Assembly (NCBI GenBank): GCA_949741925.1
Contig: CATJOY010000045.1
Location: forward strand, 1-49,985
Direction of reading: 5' to 3'
DNA length: 49,985 nt
Origin: an uncultured Desulfovibrionaceae bacterium
GTDB lineage: Bacteria > Desulfobacterota > Desulfovibrionia > Desulfovibrionales > Desulfovibrionaceae
A program made the position numbers and the translations under genes. Positions within the stretch are counted from its first letter, which is position 1, and each line of letters starts with the position of its first letter. This document shows, in pieces, positions 8,964 to 17,787 of this stretch. The notes below the pieces were generated by a model. The model saw only the letters and a program-made list of their open reading frames with translations. It ran no database searches and was not told the DNA's origin.

Positions 8964-9049
8964 TATTCAAAACATTGCGCGGCCCCCGCGTGGCCTGCGC
9001 GCGATTGCTTGCCGCCTTCACCTCTTACCTCCGTATTTCCGGAAACCCT

Positions 9050-9781
9050 ATGCGCACTTTTTTCTTACCCCCCGAGCATTGGTGTGAGCCCTGGCGGCTT
9101 TCCGGCCAAGAAGCAAAGCATCTTGTCAAGGTGCTACGGATCCAAGCAGGGGAAACCATCAGGCTGATGGATGGTTTGGGTCGGGAAGGCATTTTTTCTG
9201 TTACAAGCACAGGCAGAAATGATGTTTTTCTCGCTCCCGAATCCATTATCCGCCATGAGCCACCGCAAAGCCGTGTAACCCTGGCTCTTGGCTATACCAA
9301 AGCCCTGCGCCGCAGTTGGCTCCTGGAAAAGGCCGTGGAACTGGAAGCCGGAGCGCTGTGGTTTTGGCAGGGCGAGTACAGCCAGGTGCGGCTCTCCCCT
9401 GAACACCCTGAAAACTGGCGGCGGCAGATGGAAGCCGGAGCCAAACAAAGCCTCAATCCCTGGCTTCCTGAGCTGGAATCTCTGCCCGGGGGGGTCAGCG
9501 AACTGGCCTCCCGCTCCAGTACGTTCAAACGCCGCTATTTACTCTGGGAAGACGAAGGCCCTGATAACCTTCTCGATCCGCACGAACTTGCGGAACCCGG
9601 CAACTCGCTTCTTGCCCTGGGCCCGGAGGGCGGCTTTTCCCCACATGAAGTTTCTTTCCTGCGGGATCAGGGCTTTTGTTCCGTTAGTCTTGGCCGGAGA
9701 ATCCTCCGGTGGGAGACCGCCGCCCTGCTCTGTCTGGGGCTTGCCTGGCATGCCCGTCAGCAGGTATACTGTAACGACTAA
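9050..9781 (+). CDS. rsmE: 16S rRNA (uracil1498-N3)-methyltransferase RsmE
   Basis: A SPOUT-class methyltransferase that adds a methyl group to N3 of U1498 in 16S rRNA using S-adenosylmethionine. The knot motif is clear: LALGPEGGFSPHE, then GFCSVSLGRRILRWETAAL; most family members have RTETA where this one has RWETA. An N-terminal PUA-like part has the typical FFLPPEHW and EAKHLVKVLRIQAGE segments. The ATG at 9050 gives 243 residues, normal for the family; the frame extends upstream but only with unrelated sequence. The ribosome site is weak (GGA). Confidence 0.95.
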   Translation: MRTFFLPPEHWCEPWRLSGQEAKHLVKVLRIQAGETIRLMDGLGREGIFSVTSTGRNDVFLAPESIIRHEPPQSRVTLALGYTKALRRSWLLEKAVELEAGALWFWQGEYSQVRLSPEHPENWRRQMEAGAKQSLNPWLPELESLPGGVSELASRSSTFKRRYLLWEDEGPDNLLDPHELAEPGNSLLALGPEGGFSPHEVSFLRDQGFCSVSLGRRILRWETAALLCLGLAWHARQQVYCND

Positions 9782-9939
9782 AATCGTGTGTCCTCCGCTG
9801 ATTTTGTGAAAATGGAAAAGTGCCCATATCAACGGCAGAGTACGGCATCCGTCTCTACCTGGTAAAAATTTTTATATTTCAAGCCCAGTCAACTCCCCCC
9901 GCCGCCTGACTCCGCAACGGCGGACAGGAGCCGTGTAGC

Positions 9940-11163
9940 ATGCCGATACTCGCCCCGCTTCCTGAACGCCTTCGCCCCACGAGTCTGGAACATTTCGTAG
10001 GGCAAGAACATTTACGCGGCCGCATCGAAAATCTCTTGCGGGCAACCCGCCTCCCCAGTTTGCTGCTTTTCGGACCGCCCGGCTGCGGCAAATCCACCCT
10101 TGCGCTATTCTTGGCCCACGCCCACGGCAGAAAAGTTACCCGTCTCAGCGCGCCTGAGGCCGGCCTGGCCCAGCTTCGCCGGACCTTGGCCGGAACAGAT
10201 GTACTTGTTCTGGATGAGTTGCACAGGTTTTCCAAGGCCCAGCAGGATTTTTTCCTACCGCTGCTGGAAAGCGGCGAATTGACCATGATTGCCACAACCA
10301 CGGAAAACCCCTCCTTCAGCGTCACCCGGCAGCTCCTTTCACGATTGCATGTGTTACGGCTGCGCCCGTTGACAGGGGCGGAACTACTCCGACTCGCGGA
10401 ACGCGGCGCCAAGGAGCAAGAACTTTCCCTGGAAAAAGATAGCCTTGAAATGCTCGCTTCCCTTTCCGGAGGCGATGCCAGGGTACTGTTGAACCTCCTG
10501 GAATATGTGGCTGCCCTGCCCGATGACCAAAGAACCTGCGAGGGAATCCGAGCGGCGCTCCCCGAGCTGGTTATGCGCCATGATAAGACCGGAGACAGCC
10601 ATTATGACATCGCCTCGGCCCTGATTAAGTCCATCCGGGGAAGCGATCCCGATGCAGCGCTGTATTATCTAGCCTGTTTCCTGGAAGGCGGCGAAGATCC
10701 GCGCTTTATCTGCCGTCGGCTGATTCTCTCTGCTGCCGAGGATGTCGGCCTGGCTGATCCCCAGGCCCTGCCCCTGGCTGTTGCCTGCCAGCAGGCTGTA
10801 GAGTTTACCGGTATGCCCGAAGGGTTTCTGCCCCTTGCGGAAACCGTTGTTTACCTGGCCCTGGCGCGAAAAAGCAACTCGGCCTATGCCGGGTATAGCA
10901 ACGCCTTGCGGGAGGTCAAAGCCTCCGGACCGCAACCGGTTCCCCTCCATTTGCGCAACCCCGTAAGTAAATTGCATAAACAATGGGGGTACGGCAAGGG
11001 GTACCTCTACCCCCATAATTTTCCGGAGGGTTGGGCCGAGCAGCAGTATCTGCCGGATACCCTGGTGGGCAGACGCTTTTACTACCCCAAGGAACATGGC
11101 GAGGAAGCCCGCTTGACCTCCTGGTGGAAACGTTTGTGGAGCCGTAAAGGACAAAAATTATGA
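9940..11163 (+). CDS. rarA: Replication-associated recombination protein A (MgsA/RarA)
   Basis: A clamp-loader-like AAA+ ATPase that acts at stalled replication forks. Walker A is GPPGCGKST (45-53), Walker B is LVLDELHRFSKAQQDF, and sensor 1 is ATTENPSF. The C-terminal half has the family's tetramerisation segments, including KTGDSHYDIASALIKSIRGSDPDAALYYLA and YPHNFPEGWAEQQYLP (in parts). At 407 residues it is a little shorter than E. coli RarA (447). The stop overlaps the next gene's ATG by 4 bases (ATGA), so the two are translationally coupled. Confidence 0.96.
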   Translation: MPILAPLPERLRPTSLEHFVGQEHLRGRIENLLRATRLPSLLLFGPPGCGKSTLALFLAHAHGRKVTRLSAPEAGLAQLRRTLAGTDVLVLDELHRFSKAQQDFFLPLLESGELTMIATTTENPSFSVTRQLLSRLHVLRLRPLTGAELLRLAERGAKEQELSLEKDSLEMLASLSGGDARVLLNLLEYVAALPDDQRTCEGIRAALPELVMRHDKTGDSHYDIASALIKSIRGSDPDAALYYLACFLEGGEDPRFICRRLILSAAEDVGLADPQALPLAVACQQAVEFTGMPEGFLPLAETVVYLALARKSNSAYAGYSNALREVKASGPQPVPLHLRNPVSKLHKQWGYGKGYLYPHNFPEGWAEQQYLPDTLVGRRFYYPKEHGEEARLTSWWKRLWSRKGQKL

Positions 11164-12071
11164 ATACGCCCCCCCCCGCGCCTGAAACAGCAGTGCTCAA
11201 AGCCTTGGCCTATGGTTCGCAGCAGGCCATCGACAACCCTTTTCCAGCCTCCAGCTATCTTTCCCCGCCACCTGCCGGAGCAGGATTTTCGCGGATCTTC
11301 CCCAGCCTCAGCTTTTATTGGGCTGTATGCGCCATTGTCGGCCGCAGCATGCTGTTAGCCAAAAAAGGAAAGTATGACGACCGTTGCTGGGTCGCTTCCA
11401 GCCTGGGGATTCTGGCAGCCCTGGAACAATGCGGCATCCGGGTTTCTGCTACAGGTCTGGACCACGTTAAAACCTTGGATGGTCCGTGCGTCTTTATCGC
11501 TAACCATATGAGCACACTGGAGACATTCGTTCTGCCCGGCATGATACAGCCGTATAAACCGGTAACCTTCGTGGTCAAGGAAAGCCTGCTCAACTACCCC
11601 TTTTTCAGGCATGTCATGCGGGCACGAAAGCCTATAGCTGTAGCCAGACGCAACCCGCGAGAAGATCTGGCCACGGTCTTAACTGAGGGGGCCGAACGCC
11701 TCGACAAAGGCCAATCTATCATTATTTTCCCCCAAAGCACCAGAAACCGTACGCTGGACCCGCAGCAGTTCAATTCTTTGGGCGTCAAGCTTGCCCGTAA
11801 GGCCGGCGTGCCCGCCCTGCCCCTGGCCCTGCGTACCGATGCATGGGGGATGGGAGGAGTTTTCGGCCTGCTCAAGGATTATGGTCGTATCAATCCTGGC
11901 CTGGAGGTACACTTCAGTTTCGGGGAACCCGTGGCTATCGCCGGCAATGGCAAGGCAGAGCACGCCGCAATATATGATTTTATCAGGAGCCATTTGCTGC
12001 AATGGGGTCTTGAAGCTCAGCCCTTGCCGAGTGGCGGGGCGGCCGGAAACAAGCCGAAGATCGATTTCTAA
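11160..12071 (+). CDS. PlsC-type glycerolipid acyltransferase
   Basis: A 303-residue LPLAT-family enzyme, likely a 1-acyl-glycerol-3-phosphate acyltransferase of phospholipid synthesis. Motif I is NHMSTLE (His116, Glu121), an HX4E version of the usual HX4D; motif III is FPQSTR instead of FPEGTR; VPALPLALRTD follows as motif IV. The N-terminal 50 residues are rich in Pro and Ser, followed by a hydrophobic stretch (about 48-66). A C9 homopolymer (11169-11177) encodes residues 4-6, so slippage there would frameshift the gene from its start. It is coupled to rarA by an ATGA overlap. Confidence 0.88.
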   Translation: MNTPPPAPETAVLKALAYGSQQAIDNPFPASSYLSPPPAGAGFSRIFPSLSFYWAVCAIVGRSMLLAKKGKYDDRCWVASSLGILAALEQCGIRVSATGLDHVKTLDGPCVFIANHMSTLETFVLPGMIQPYKPVTFVVKESLLNYPFFRHVMRARKPIAVARRNPREDLATVLTEGAERLDKGQSIIIFPQSTRNRTLDPQQFNSLGVKLARKAGVPALPLALRTDAWGMGGVFGLLKDYGRINPGLEVHFSFGEPVAIAGNGKAEHAAIYDFIRSHLLQWGLEAQPLPSGGAAGNKPKIDF

Positions 12072-12500
12072 AACTGATGTTTCTTGCGACGGGTTGCATC
12101 CCAGCCTCCAAACCGGGATGCAATTTCCCCAAACAGGCCGAAAGCATAGGCAACGTGCCCCAAGCGCGTCCCCCCTATCCCACTCCGCCGACTCAGAGGG
12201 CATCCGGCGGGGTCCGGTCAGATTTTAAGAAAAATCATGGCCCCACAAAGGAATGGGACCACGCTCCTTATCGGCGGATACTTCGAGTGCCGAGAACCCG
12301 GCTCCCCCTTAAGAATGGTATTTGCGCATTGCTTGATCCTGGTGTACGATTTTTTACTTTTGAGAACATTTTACCTTGAAGCCGCTTCTTTCGGCGTGTA
12401 GCCTTAAAACACATTCGTCGGCAGGGAGTGTTCTGGTCCCGCTCAAATCCTCGTTACGGCGCCAGCCCCCGGCAGAGCATGGAGAAACAGATTACGATCT
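12072..12500. other. Intergenic stretch between acyltransferase gene and rsfS
   Basis: About 430 bases without a convincing gene. It holds one inverted repeat (listed separately). A weak TTGATC/TACTTT pair near 12333-12360 could serve as a promoter for rsfS-gpmI, but the match is poor. Confidence 0.45.
12094..12126 (+). terminator. Possible terminator after the acyltransferase gene
   Basis: A 9-bp perfect inverted repeat (TTGCATCCC with GGGATGCAA, 12-nt loop) followed by TTT, 23 nt past the acyltransferase stop. The T tract is short. Confidence 0.5.
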
Positions 12501-12905
12501 ATGAATACCAAACCCTTGCAGTACAACCCAGCGCCTACGCAGGAAAAAGCCACCGCCGTCAGCGGCTGGTTGGAAGAAAAAAAGGCTGAGGACGTTCTGG
12601 CCATTGATATCGCGGCTGAGCGTGCCTTTACGGATGCCGTTCTGATCGCCGGAGCCCAGTCGCAGCGCCATGCTCAGGGGCTCGCGGATTTCGTTCTGGA
12701 ACAATGCCGGAAGGAAGGCTATGAATTCCTGCGCATGGAGGGATACCAAAGCGGTCAGTGGATATTGCTCGATCTCAACGATCTGGTGGTCAATATCTTG
12801 TTGCGGGACCAACGCGACCTATACCGCCTTGAGGAGTTGTGGCCCAAAGGCCGCCTTCTTCACGACGGACGGATACAAGCCCCCCGACCCGCTTCCATCG
12901 AGTAA
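12501..12905 (+). CDS. rsfS: Ribosome silencing factor RsfS
   Basis: A 134-residue RsfS/Iojap-family protein, which binds ribosomal protein L14 and keeps ribosomal subunits apart when nutrients are short. Family landmarks are AIDIAAERAFTDAVLIAGAQSQRHAQGLADFV (in parts) and WILLDLNDLVVNIL, matching the usual 'W.l.D.gdvvvHif' segment, though the common His is Asn here. The N-terminal 20 residues are extra. No strong ribosome site precedes the ATG at 12501. It is followed by gpmI after about 90 nt. Confidence 0.9.
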   Translation: MNTKPLQYNPAPTQEKATAVSGWLEEKKAEDVLAIDIAAERAFTDAVLIAGAQSQRHAQGLADFVLEQCRKEGYEFLRMEGYQSGQWILLDLNDLVVNILLRDQRDLYRLEELWPKGRLLHDGRIQAPRPASIE

Positions 12906-12997
12906 CACGCTCTCCGGCTGGAGCGACCGGGTTTCCGGCGGCCCGCCGTATTCGGAAAGTACAAAAAAAAGCCGACAAAAGCATAGTGGAGCTGACA

Positions 12998-14551
12998 GTG
13001 GAACCTCTCAAACCAACCATTTTACTGATACTTGACGGCTGGGGTCTGGCCGCGCCGGGTCCCGGCAATGCCATTTCTCTTGCCCATACGCCAACTCTGG
13101 ATAAAGTGCTTGCCCATCCCGCGCACACGGCTATTTCTGCTTCGGGCCGGGATGTAGGTTTGCCGCCGGGGTATATGGGAAATTCTGAAGTCGGGCATAT
13201 GAATCTTGGCGCCGGTCGCATCGTCAACCAGGATATGACCATCATTGACCTGGCCTTGGAATCCGGAGAACTGCCTAATAACCCGGTCATCGCCGCTGTG
13301 CTGGAAAAAACCCGCCGCTCCGGCGGGCGGATTCACTTTATGGGGCTGCTTTCCGATGGGGGCGTACACAGCCATATCAACCACCTCAAGGGATTGCTCG
13401 CCGCCGCCAAAAGTAAAGGGGTGCCCGCCTATGTCCATGCCTTCATGGATGGCCGGGATACCTCACCCACCAGCGGTAAAGGCTTTATAGAGGATCTACT
13501 GGCCTTTATGAAGGAAACCGGACACGGCAGACTGGCCGACATGACCGGCCGTTACTACGCCATGGACCGTGATAAGCACTGGGAACGCCTTGTGGTGGCC
13601 TGGAACGCCCTGGTTCTTGGCGAAGGCCAACAAGTTAATGACCCGGCAGCCGCTCTCGAAGAAGCCTACGCCGCAGGGGAAACTGATGAATTCCTGAAGC
13701 CCCGCATTGTCCGGCAGCCCGATGGCGATTCCGGAGCCATCGCCGATGGCGACGGACTTTTCTTTTTCAACTTCCGGGCCGATCGCGCCCGCCAACTAAC
13801 CCAGGCCTTCTGGGAACGGAATTTCACCGGCTTTGAACGGCAAAAGCAGCCCAAGCTAGCTGCCTTTGCCACGTTTACGCCGTATGAGAGCAGCCTGCCC
13901 GTGCCCGCAGCCTTTGAAAAACCGGATCTGACCCGGTCTATGGGCGAAGTTGTAGCCGACTTGGGCTTGCAGCAACTGCGAATTGCTGAAACCGAAAAAT
14001 ACGCCCATGTAACCTACTTTTTCAGTTGCGGCAGAGAATCCGAATTTCCCGGTGAAACCCGCAGGCTCATTCCCTCACCGCGCGAGGTGGCAACCTATGA
14101 CCTGAAACCCGAGATGAGTGTTTATCAGGTTACCGAAACACTGCTTGAGGAATGGAACAGCGGCCGCTACACCTTTGTTGTTTGTAATTTCGCCAACTTG
14201 GATATGGTCGGCCATACAGGGGTTATTCCCGCAGCCGTCAAAGCTTGCGAGGCCGTGGATGCCTGTGTCGCGCGGGTGCTGGAGGCTGTGGAACGCGTAA
14301 ACGGCCGCATTGTCATCACCGCGGATCACGGCAATGCAGAAGAAATGCTGGATGCAGACGGCAAGCCTATGACCGCCCATACCACCAACAAGGTTGATTT
14401 GACTATCATCGACGGGGGGCTAGAAAACGGGATCGTGCACACATTGCGGCCAGGCGGCAAGCTCGGAGATGTTGCTCCAACCATTCTGCGCCTGTGGGGC
14501 CTTGAGGTTCCTTCAGAAATGACCGGGCAAAGTTTGCTGGTCGAGGAGTAA
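12998..14551 (+). CDS. gpmI: 2,3-bisphosphoglycerate-independent phosphoglycerate mutase
   Basis: A two-metal (Mn2+) glycolytic enzyme interconverting 3- and 2-phosphoglycerate through a phosphoserine. Visible motifs are LDGWG, NSEVGHMNLGAGR with the catalytic Ser63, HSHINHL, DGRDTSPTSG and the C-terminal ADHGNAEEM metal site. I chose the GTG at 12998, which has GGAG 6 nt upstream and gives 517 residues, matching the family (about 510); the frame is open farther upstream but overlaps rsfS. It lies between rsfS and a small zinc-ribbon gene that starts 2 nt after its stop. Confidence 0.97.
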   Translation: MEPLKPTILLILDGWGLAAPGPGNAISLAHTPTLDKVLAHPAHTAISASGRDVGLPPGYMGNSEVGHMNLGAGRIVNQDMTIIDLALESGELPNNPVIAAVLEKTRRSGGRIHFMGLLSDGGVHSHINHLKGLLAAAKSKGVPAYVHAFMDGRDTSPTSGKGFIEDLLAFMKETGHGRLADMTGRYYAMDRDKHWERLVVAWNALVLGEGQQVNDPAAALEEAYAAGETDEFLKPRIVRQPDGDSGAIADGDGLFFFNFRADRARQLTQAFWERNFTGFERQKQPKLAAFATFTPYESSLPVPAAFEKPDLTRSMGEVVADLGLQQLRIAETEKYAHVTYFFSCGRESEFPGETRRLIPSPREVATYDLKPEMSVYQVTETLLEEWNSGRYTFVVCNFANLDMVGHTGVIPAAVKACEAVDACVARVLEAVERVNGRIVITADHGNAEEMLDADGKPMTAHTTNKVDLTIIDGGLENGIVHTLRPGGKLGDVAPTILRLWGLEVPSEMTGQSLLVEE

Positions 14552-14553
14552 CG

Positions 14554-14793
14554 GTGGAAGTCTCCAAGCCGGTTGCGCCGGTTAAGCCCAACAGAATGGA
14601 GCTGCTTTTTATCTATGCCTGTCCATTCTGCCACAATGAGATTCCTCTGATTTCTCCACCCCGCCCAACGCTGATAGGCTGTACCAGCTGCCAACGGAAA
14701 TTTCCGATCATCCCTGTGGATCAGCGTTCGGTACACTACGTAAAAATTATGCTGGAAAACGGCATGGCGGCCATTGATCCGGATTATATGTAA
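14554..14793 (+). CDS. Small zinc-ribbon protein
   Basis: A 79-residue protein with CPFC and, 17 residues on, CTSC, a typical four-cysteine zinc ribbon. The frame starts with GTG at 14554, with GAGGAG (which overlaps the gpmI stop region) about 5 nt upstream; an internal ATG at 14596 is possible. It is probably co-translated with gpmI. I do not recognise a named family; the position suggests a conserved accessory gene, but the function is unknown. Confidence 0.8.
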   Translation: MEVSKPVAPVKPNRMELLFIYACPFCHNEIPLISPPRPTLIGCTSCQRKFPIIPVDQRSVHYVKIMLENGMAAIDPDYM

Positions 14794-14844
14794 GTGTGAT
14801 CAGGTTGTCCCTTGGAATCCGGATCTTGCCTGATGTATCGTTAC

Positions 14845-14882
14845 CCTACCTCCCCTGCCGCATTGCAACAGGGGAGGTAGGG
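14845..14882. terminator. Strong inverted repeat between convergent genes
   Basis: A 13-bp perfect stem (CCTACCTCCCCTG with CAGGGGAGGTAGG) around an 11-nt loop, placed between the plus-strand zinc-ribbon gene and a minus-strand gene. There is no T tract on either side, so it would be an atypical terminator or an RNA-stabilising hairpin. Its loop contains GCATTGCAAC, also found in a hairpin downstream of adk. Confidence 0.5.
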
Positions 14883-14979
14883 GCTTAGTCTCCGACAGAT
14901 AGGGAAAAAATGGTCTTAGTAAAGGCTGAGATCATGCCGTTCAAGGCCTCGATGGCTTTCCGCCGCAAAACGCCAGACA

Positions 14980-15393
14980 TCAGGAGCCCAAGGCTTCGCT
15001 GATCCTCTCTTCCAGATAAGCCACCATAGCCGGATCATCGGCGTACAGATCGAAACAAATTGCGTCCTTCCCTTGCAGCCCCTTGGGGATCACGTCGCCG
15101 TGATTTTCTTTGTCCGTGATCCTCGCAGCGTCGAAACAAACTGAAAGCCAGCGGGCTTCAGGTTCGTCATCAATAATATCCAAAAGCGCGACAATATCCG
15201 CATTATCCGCGCCGGCCAAAGCCCGTACCGAAAAACTAATGCCCGGCCGCGAAAGCACAGCCAGCTTGGCCCCGGGAATGGAAGCCATTCGTGCGTAAAG
15301 GGCTTCACAGGCGGGTTTCACAGCATTATCATCAACAGTCCACTCCATGAAAAATTCATTCATTGCTCTGGTCAGAGCCTCCGGATCAGCCAT
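14980..15393 (-). CDS. Hypothetical protein
   Basis: A 137-residue acidic protein of unknown family (MADPEALTRAMNEFF start). It mixes helix-like N-terminal sequence with strand-like segments (AKLAVLSRPGISFSVRAL, WLSVCFDAARITD) and ends in a helix. No signal peptide, membrane segment or known motif. The ATG at 15393 has a very strong ribosome site (GGGAGG, 4 nt gap). It follows the ACT-domain gene closely, so the two are likely co-transcribed with nadE. Confidence 0.85.
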   Translation of the reverse strand: MADPEALTRAMNEFFMEWTVDDNAVKPACEALYARMASIPGAKLAVLSRPGISFSVRALAGADNADIVALLDIIDDEPEARWLSVCFDAARITDKENHGDVIPKGLQGKDAICFDLYADDPAMVAYLEERISEALGS

Positions 15394-15416
15394 GCATCCT
15401 CCCTCTGCGGCGATTC

Positions 15417-15845
15417 TCAACCCTGGCACAGGCTGGAACCCGACAGCACAGTTACCTGAGTTGTTTTCAATTCTTCCAATGCTTCATCCGGATGATCAAA
15501 ACGAACGATCAACACGGCGCTCTCACCCTTTACCCAGCAGGCATACATGTATTCAACATTAATGCCCTTGCTGCCCAAGCTATGCAGAATGCCATCCAAG
15601 CCGCCGGGTTTATCCGGTACTTCAATAGCCACTACGGAGGTGATTCCCATGGTAAAACCGTGGGTCTTCAAGGCCTCTTGAGCTTTTTTATGATCATTGA
15701 CGATAAGCCGCAAGATACCGAAATCAGATGTATCCGCCAGGGACAGAGCCCGGATATTGATGCCAGCTTCGGTCAGAACACGGGTCACTTCCGCCAGCCT
15801 TCCGGCCTTGTTCTCCAGGAAAACGGAAATTTGTTCAACCTTCAT
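15417..15845 (-). CDS. Tandem ACT-domain protein
   Basis: A 142-residue protein made of two ACT domains (about 1-65 and 70-138), small ligand-binding domains that usually sense amino acids. Each begins with the strand and loop expected ([40 protein letters not shown]). No catalytic domain is attached. The ATG at 15845 has GGAGG 4 nt upstream. It lies between nadE and an unknown gene. Similar stand-alone double-ACT proteins often sit beside phenylacetate-CoA ligases; none is present here. Confidence 0.9.
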   Translation of the reverse strand: MKVEQISVFLENKAGRLAEVTRVLTEAGINIRALSLADTSDFGILRLIVNDHKKAQEALKTHGFTMGITSVVAIEVPDKPGGLDGILHSLGSKGINVEYMYACWVKGESAVLIVRFDHPDEALEELKTTQVTVLSGSSLCQG

Positions 15846-15863
15846 GGTTCCTCCGTTTTTCAC

Positions 15864-17549
15864 TCACTCTTTCAGGTCCATACTATCAGGCAACGCCTCC
15901 AAGGGGTTTCTGGCTATGGGCATACGCCAGCCATCCCCAAAGGCCCGCGGACTCACCCGAAGCGTCGGCGGGGATTGATGCCGTTTGAATTCCGCGTTCC
16001 TCACCATGTTCAAAACCCTTTTTACAAGAGAGGGATCATGGCCCACCTCGCAGAGCGTCTCCTGATCCATATCCTTCTCAATGTGATCTCGCAGCAAGGC
16101 ATCCAGGATTGCATACGGCGGCAAGGAATCCTCGTCTTTTTGGTCAGGGCGGAGTTCCGCCGAGGGCGGGCGACTGATTATACATTCGGGAATGACGTCC
16201 CTCCCCCGTTCGCTGTTCAACCAACGGGCAAGCTCATATACCTGCGTTTTGTAAATATCTCCAATAACAGACAACCCACCACAGGTATCGCCGTACAGCG
16301 TACAGTACCCCACCGCGATTTCGGATTTGTTGCCGGTTTCCAGCACCATATGACCGAACTTGTTGGAAAGAGCCATCAGAATCAAGCAGCGTATTCGAGC
16401 CTGAATGTTCTCTTCAGTAAGATCTTGAGGCAAGCCGGCAAAGACGCCGCCAAGAGCAGCACCGGCAGACTGCATCACCTCCCTGATGGGAATGGTCTGC
16501 GTTTGTATGCCCAGGTTACGGCCTAAAGCCTCTGCCGCGGTAATGCTCAGCTCACTGGTATAGGGAGACGGCAGCAAAACGCCTAAAACGTTTTCCGGCC
16601 CCAGAGCATCAACGGCAACGGCGGCGACCAGGGCCGAATCGATACCGCCGGAAAGCCCCAATAATGCTTTTTTAAGCCCGCACTTGCGGACAAAATCCCT
16701 GGTGCCGGTTACCAAGGCCTGCCAGATATCAGCCTCGGGCGAAAGAGGGTCTTCAAGCGAGGAATCGCCCGGGTGCACTAAGTCCACCAGCATAACGTCT
16801 TCACTGAAAGAAGCGGCCCTGGCGGTTACCTGACCAAACGAATTGACCAACACGCTCTTGCCTTCATAGATGAGGGCATCTTGACCGCCTGCCTGATTGA
16901 CGCAAATAATGGGAATCCGGTAACGCACTGCCGACCAGGCCAGCATACGCTCATGCAGCGAGGCCCCTCCCAGCCTGTACGGCAGGGCCGTAAGATTTAT
17001 AAGGCCGTCCGCGCCGCCAGTCATAAACTCGGCCACAGGATCTTGGTCAAAAAGCCGCCTGCCCTGCCAGAAGGTTCTATCGTTCCGGATATCCTCGCCA
17101 ATGGTCACGGCAAGCCGCCACCCTTTATACTGGACCATGCCGCAGGCCACACCCGGCTCAAAATACCGCCCGTCATCCCGAATGCCCTCGTTGGGGAGCA
17201 AAATCTTCCGGCTGACCACAACAACCTTGCCATCCCCGAGCAACACGGCCCCATTATGGATGTTCTTGCCCTGGAGCACCGGGTTGGCAACAGGAGCCCC
17301 GAGCAACAGCGGCGGCAGCTTCAGCCTATCCATGGTTTCCGCCATGCTCTGCAAGACTTTGGCGCTGCGGTTGATGTAGGATTCCCGCAGTAAGAGATCA
17401 GTGGGCGGATGGCCGCACAAGGCCAGTTCGGAGGCAACGGCCAGTTCCGCTCCCCGGCTGGCCGCCGTACGCAAGGCGTTGAGCAGTGTGGCAGCATTGC
17501 TTTCCAGATCGCCGGCCACGGGATTTATTTGCACAATGCCGATTTTCAT
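15864..17549 (-). CDS. nadE: NAD+ synthetase, glutaminase domain with altered catalytic Cys
   Basis: The last step of NAD synthesis: amidation of deamido-NAD using ATP. At 561 residues it has the glutamine-dependent layout, a nitrilase-like domain (1-260) fused to the synthetase (about 275-561). The synthetase has the PP-loop SGGIDS (300-305) and GNKSEIAVGYCTLYGD. In the amidase part Glu41 (SELALCGHPP) and Lys115 (RKILLPNEG) are in place, but the nucleophile, normally Cys in ICED, is Gly151 (TIGEDIR). The enzyme may therefore use free ammonia only. The ATG at 17549 has AAGGAG 9 nt upstream. It is downstream of dapB on the same strand. Confidence 0.95.
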   Translation of the reverse strand: MKIGIVQINPVAGDLESNAATLLNALRTAASRGAELAVASELALCGHPPTDLLLRESYINRSAKVLQSMAETMDRLKLPPLLLGAPVANPVLQGKNIHNGAVLLGDGKVVVVSRKILLPNEGIRDDGRYFEPGVACGMVQYKGWRLAVTIGEDIRNDRTFWQGRRLFDQDPVAEFMTGGADGLINLTALPYRLGGASLHERMLAWSAVRYRIPIICVNQAGGQDALIYEGKSVLVNSFGQVTARAASFSEDVMLVDLVHPGDSSLEDPLSPEADIWQALVTGTRDFVRKCGLKKALLGLSGGIDSALVAAVAVDALGPENVLGVLLPSPYTSELSITAAEALGRNLGIQTQTIPIREVMQSAGAALGGVFAGLPQDLTEENIQARIRCLILMALSNKFGHMVLETGNKSEIAVGYCTLYGDTCGGLSVIGDIYKTQVYELARWLNSERGRDVIPECIISRPPSAELRPDQKDEDSLPPYAILDALLRDHIEKDMDQETLCEVGHDPSLVKRVLNMVRNAEFKRHQSPPTLRVSPRAFGDGWRMPIARNPLEALPDSMDLKE

Positions 17550-17787
17550 GCGGCAGAACTCCTTCAGGCAAACTCTGAAAAACACCCTTGAGGGATAAGG
17601 CTACGCCTGACCGCCCCCCGCAGCCCCGCCGGTTGGTCCGGGCCTGCCATGCCGGGAGCAAAAGGTCGGGCAAATACCTCTGGAGCGATCTTGACCCCAT
17701 TTACTACTCAGGACGTGTTCTATGCGTAACGTCTCATCAAGCGGTGCGCACCCCTCCTCAACATCATGCCGGGGCAGACAACGATTT

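Noticed and set aside
15363..16526. A 387-codon plus-strand open frame opposite the ACT and nadE genes
   Set aside because: It is antisense to well-supported genes, has no ribosome site and its product resembles no family; it arises from codon bias of the real genes.
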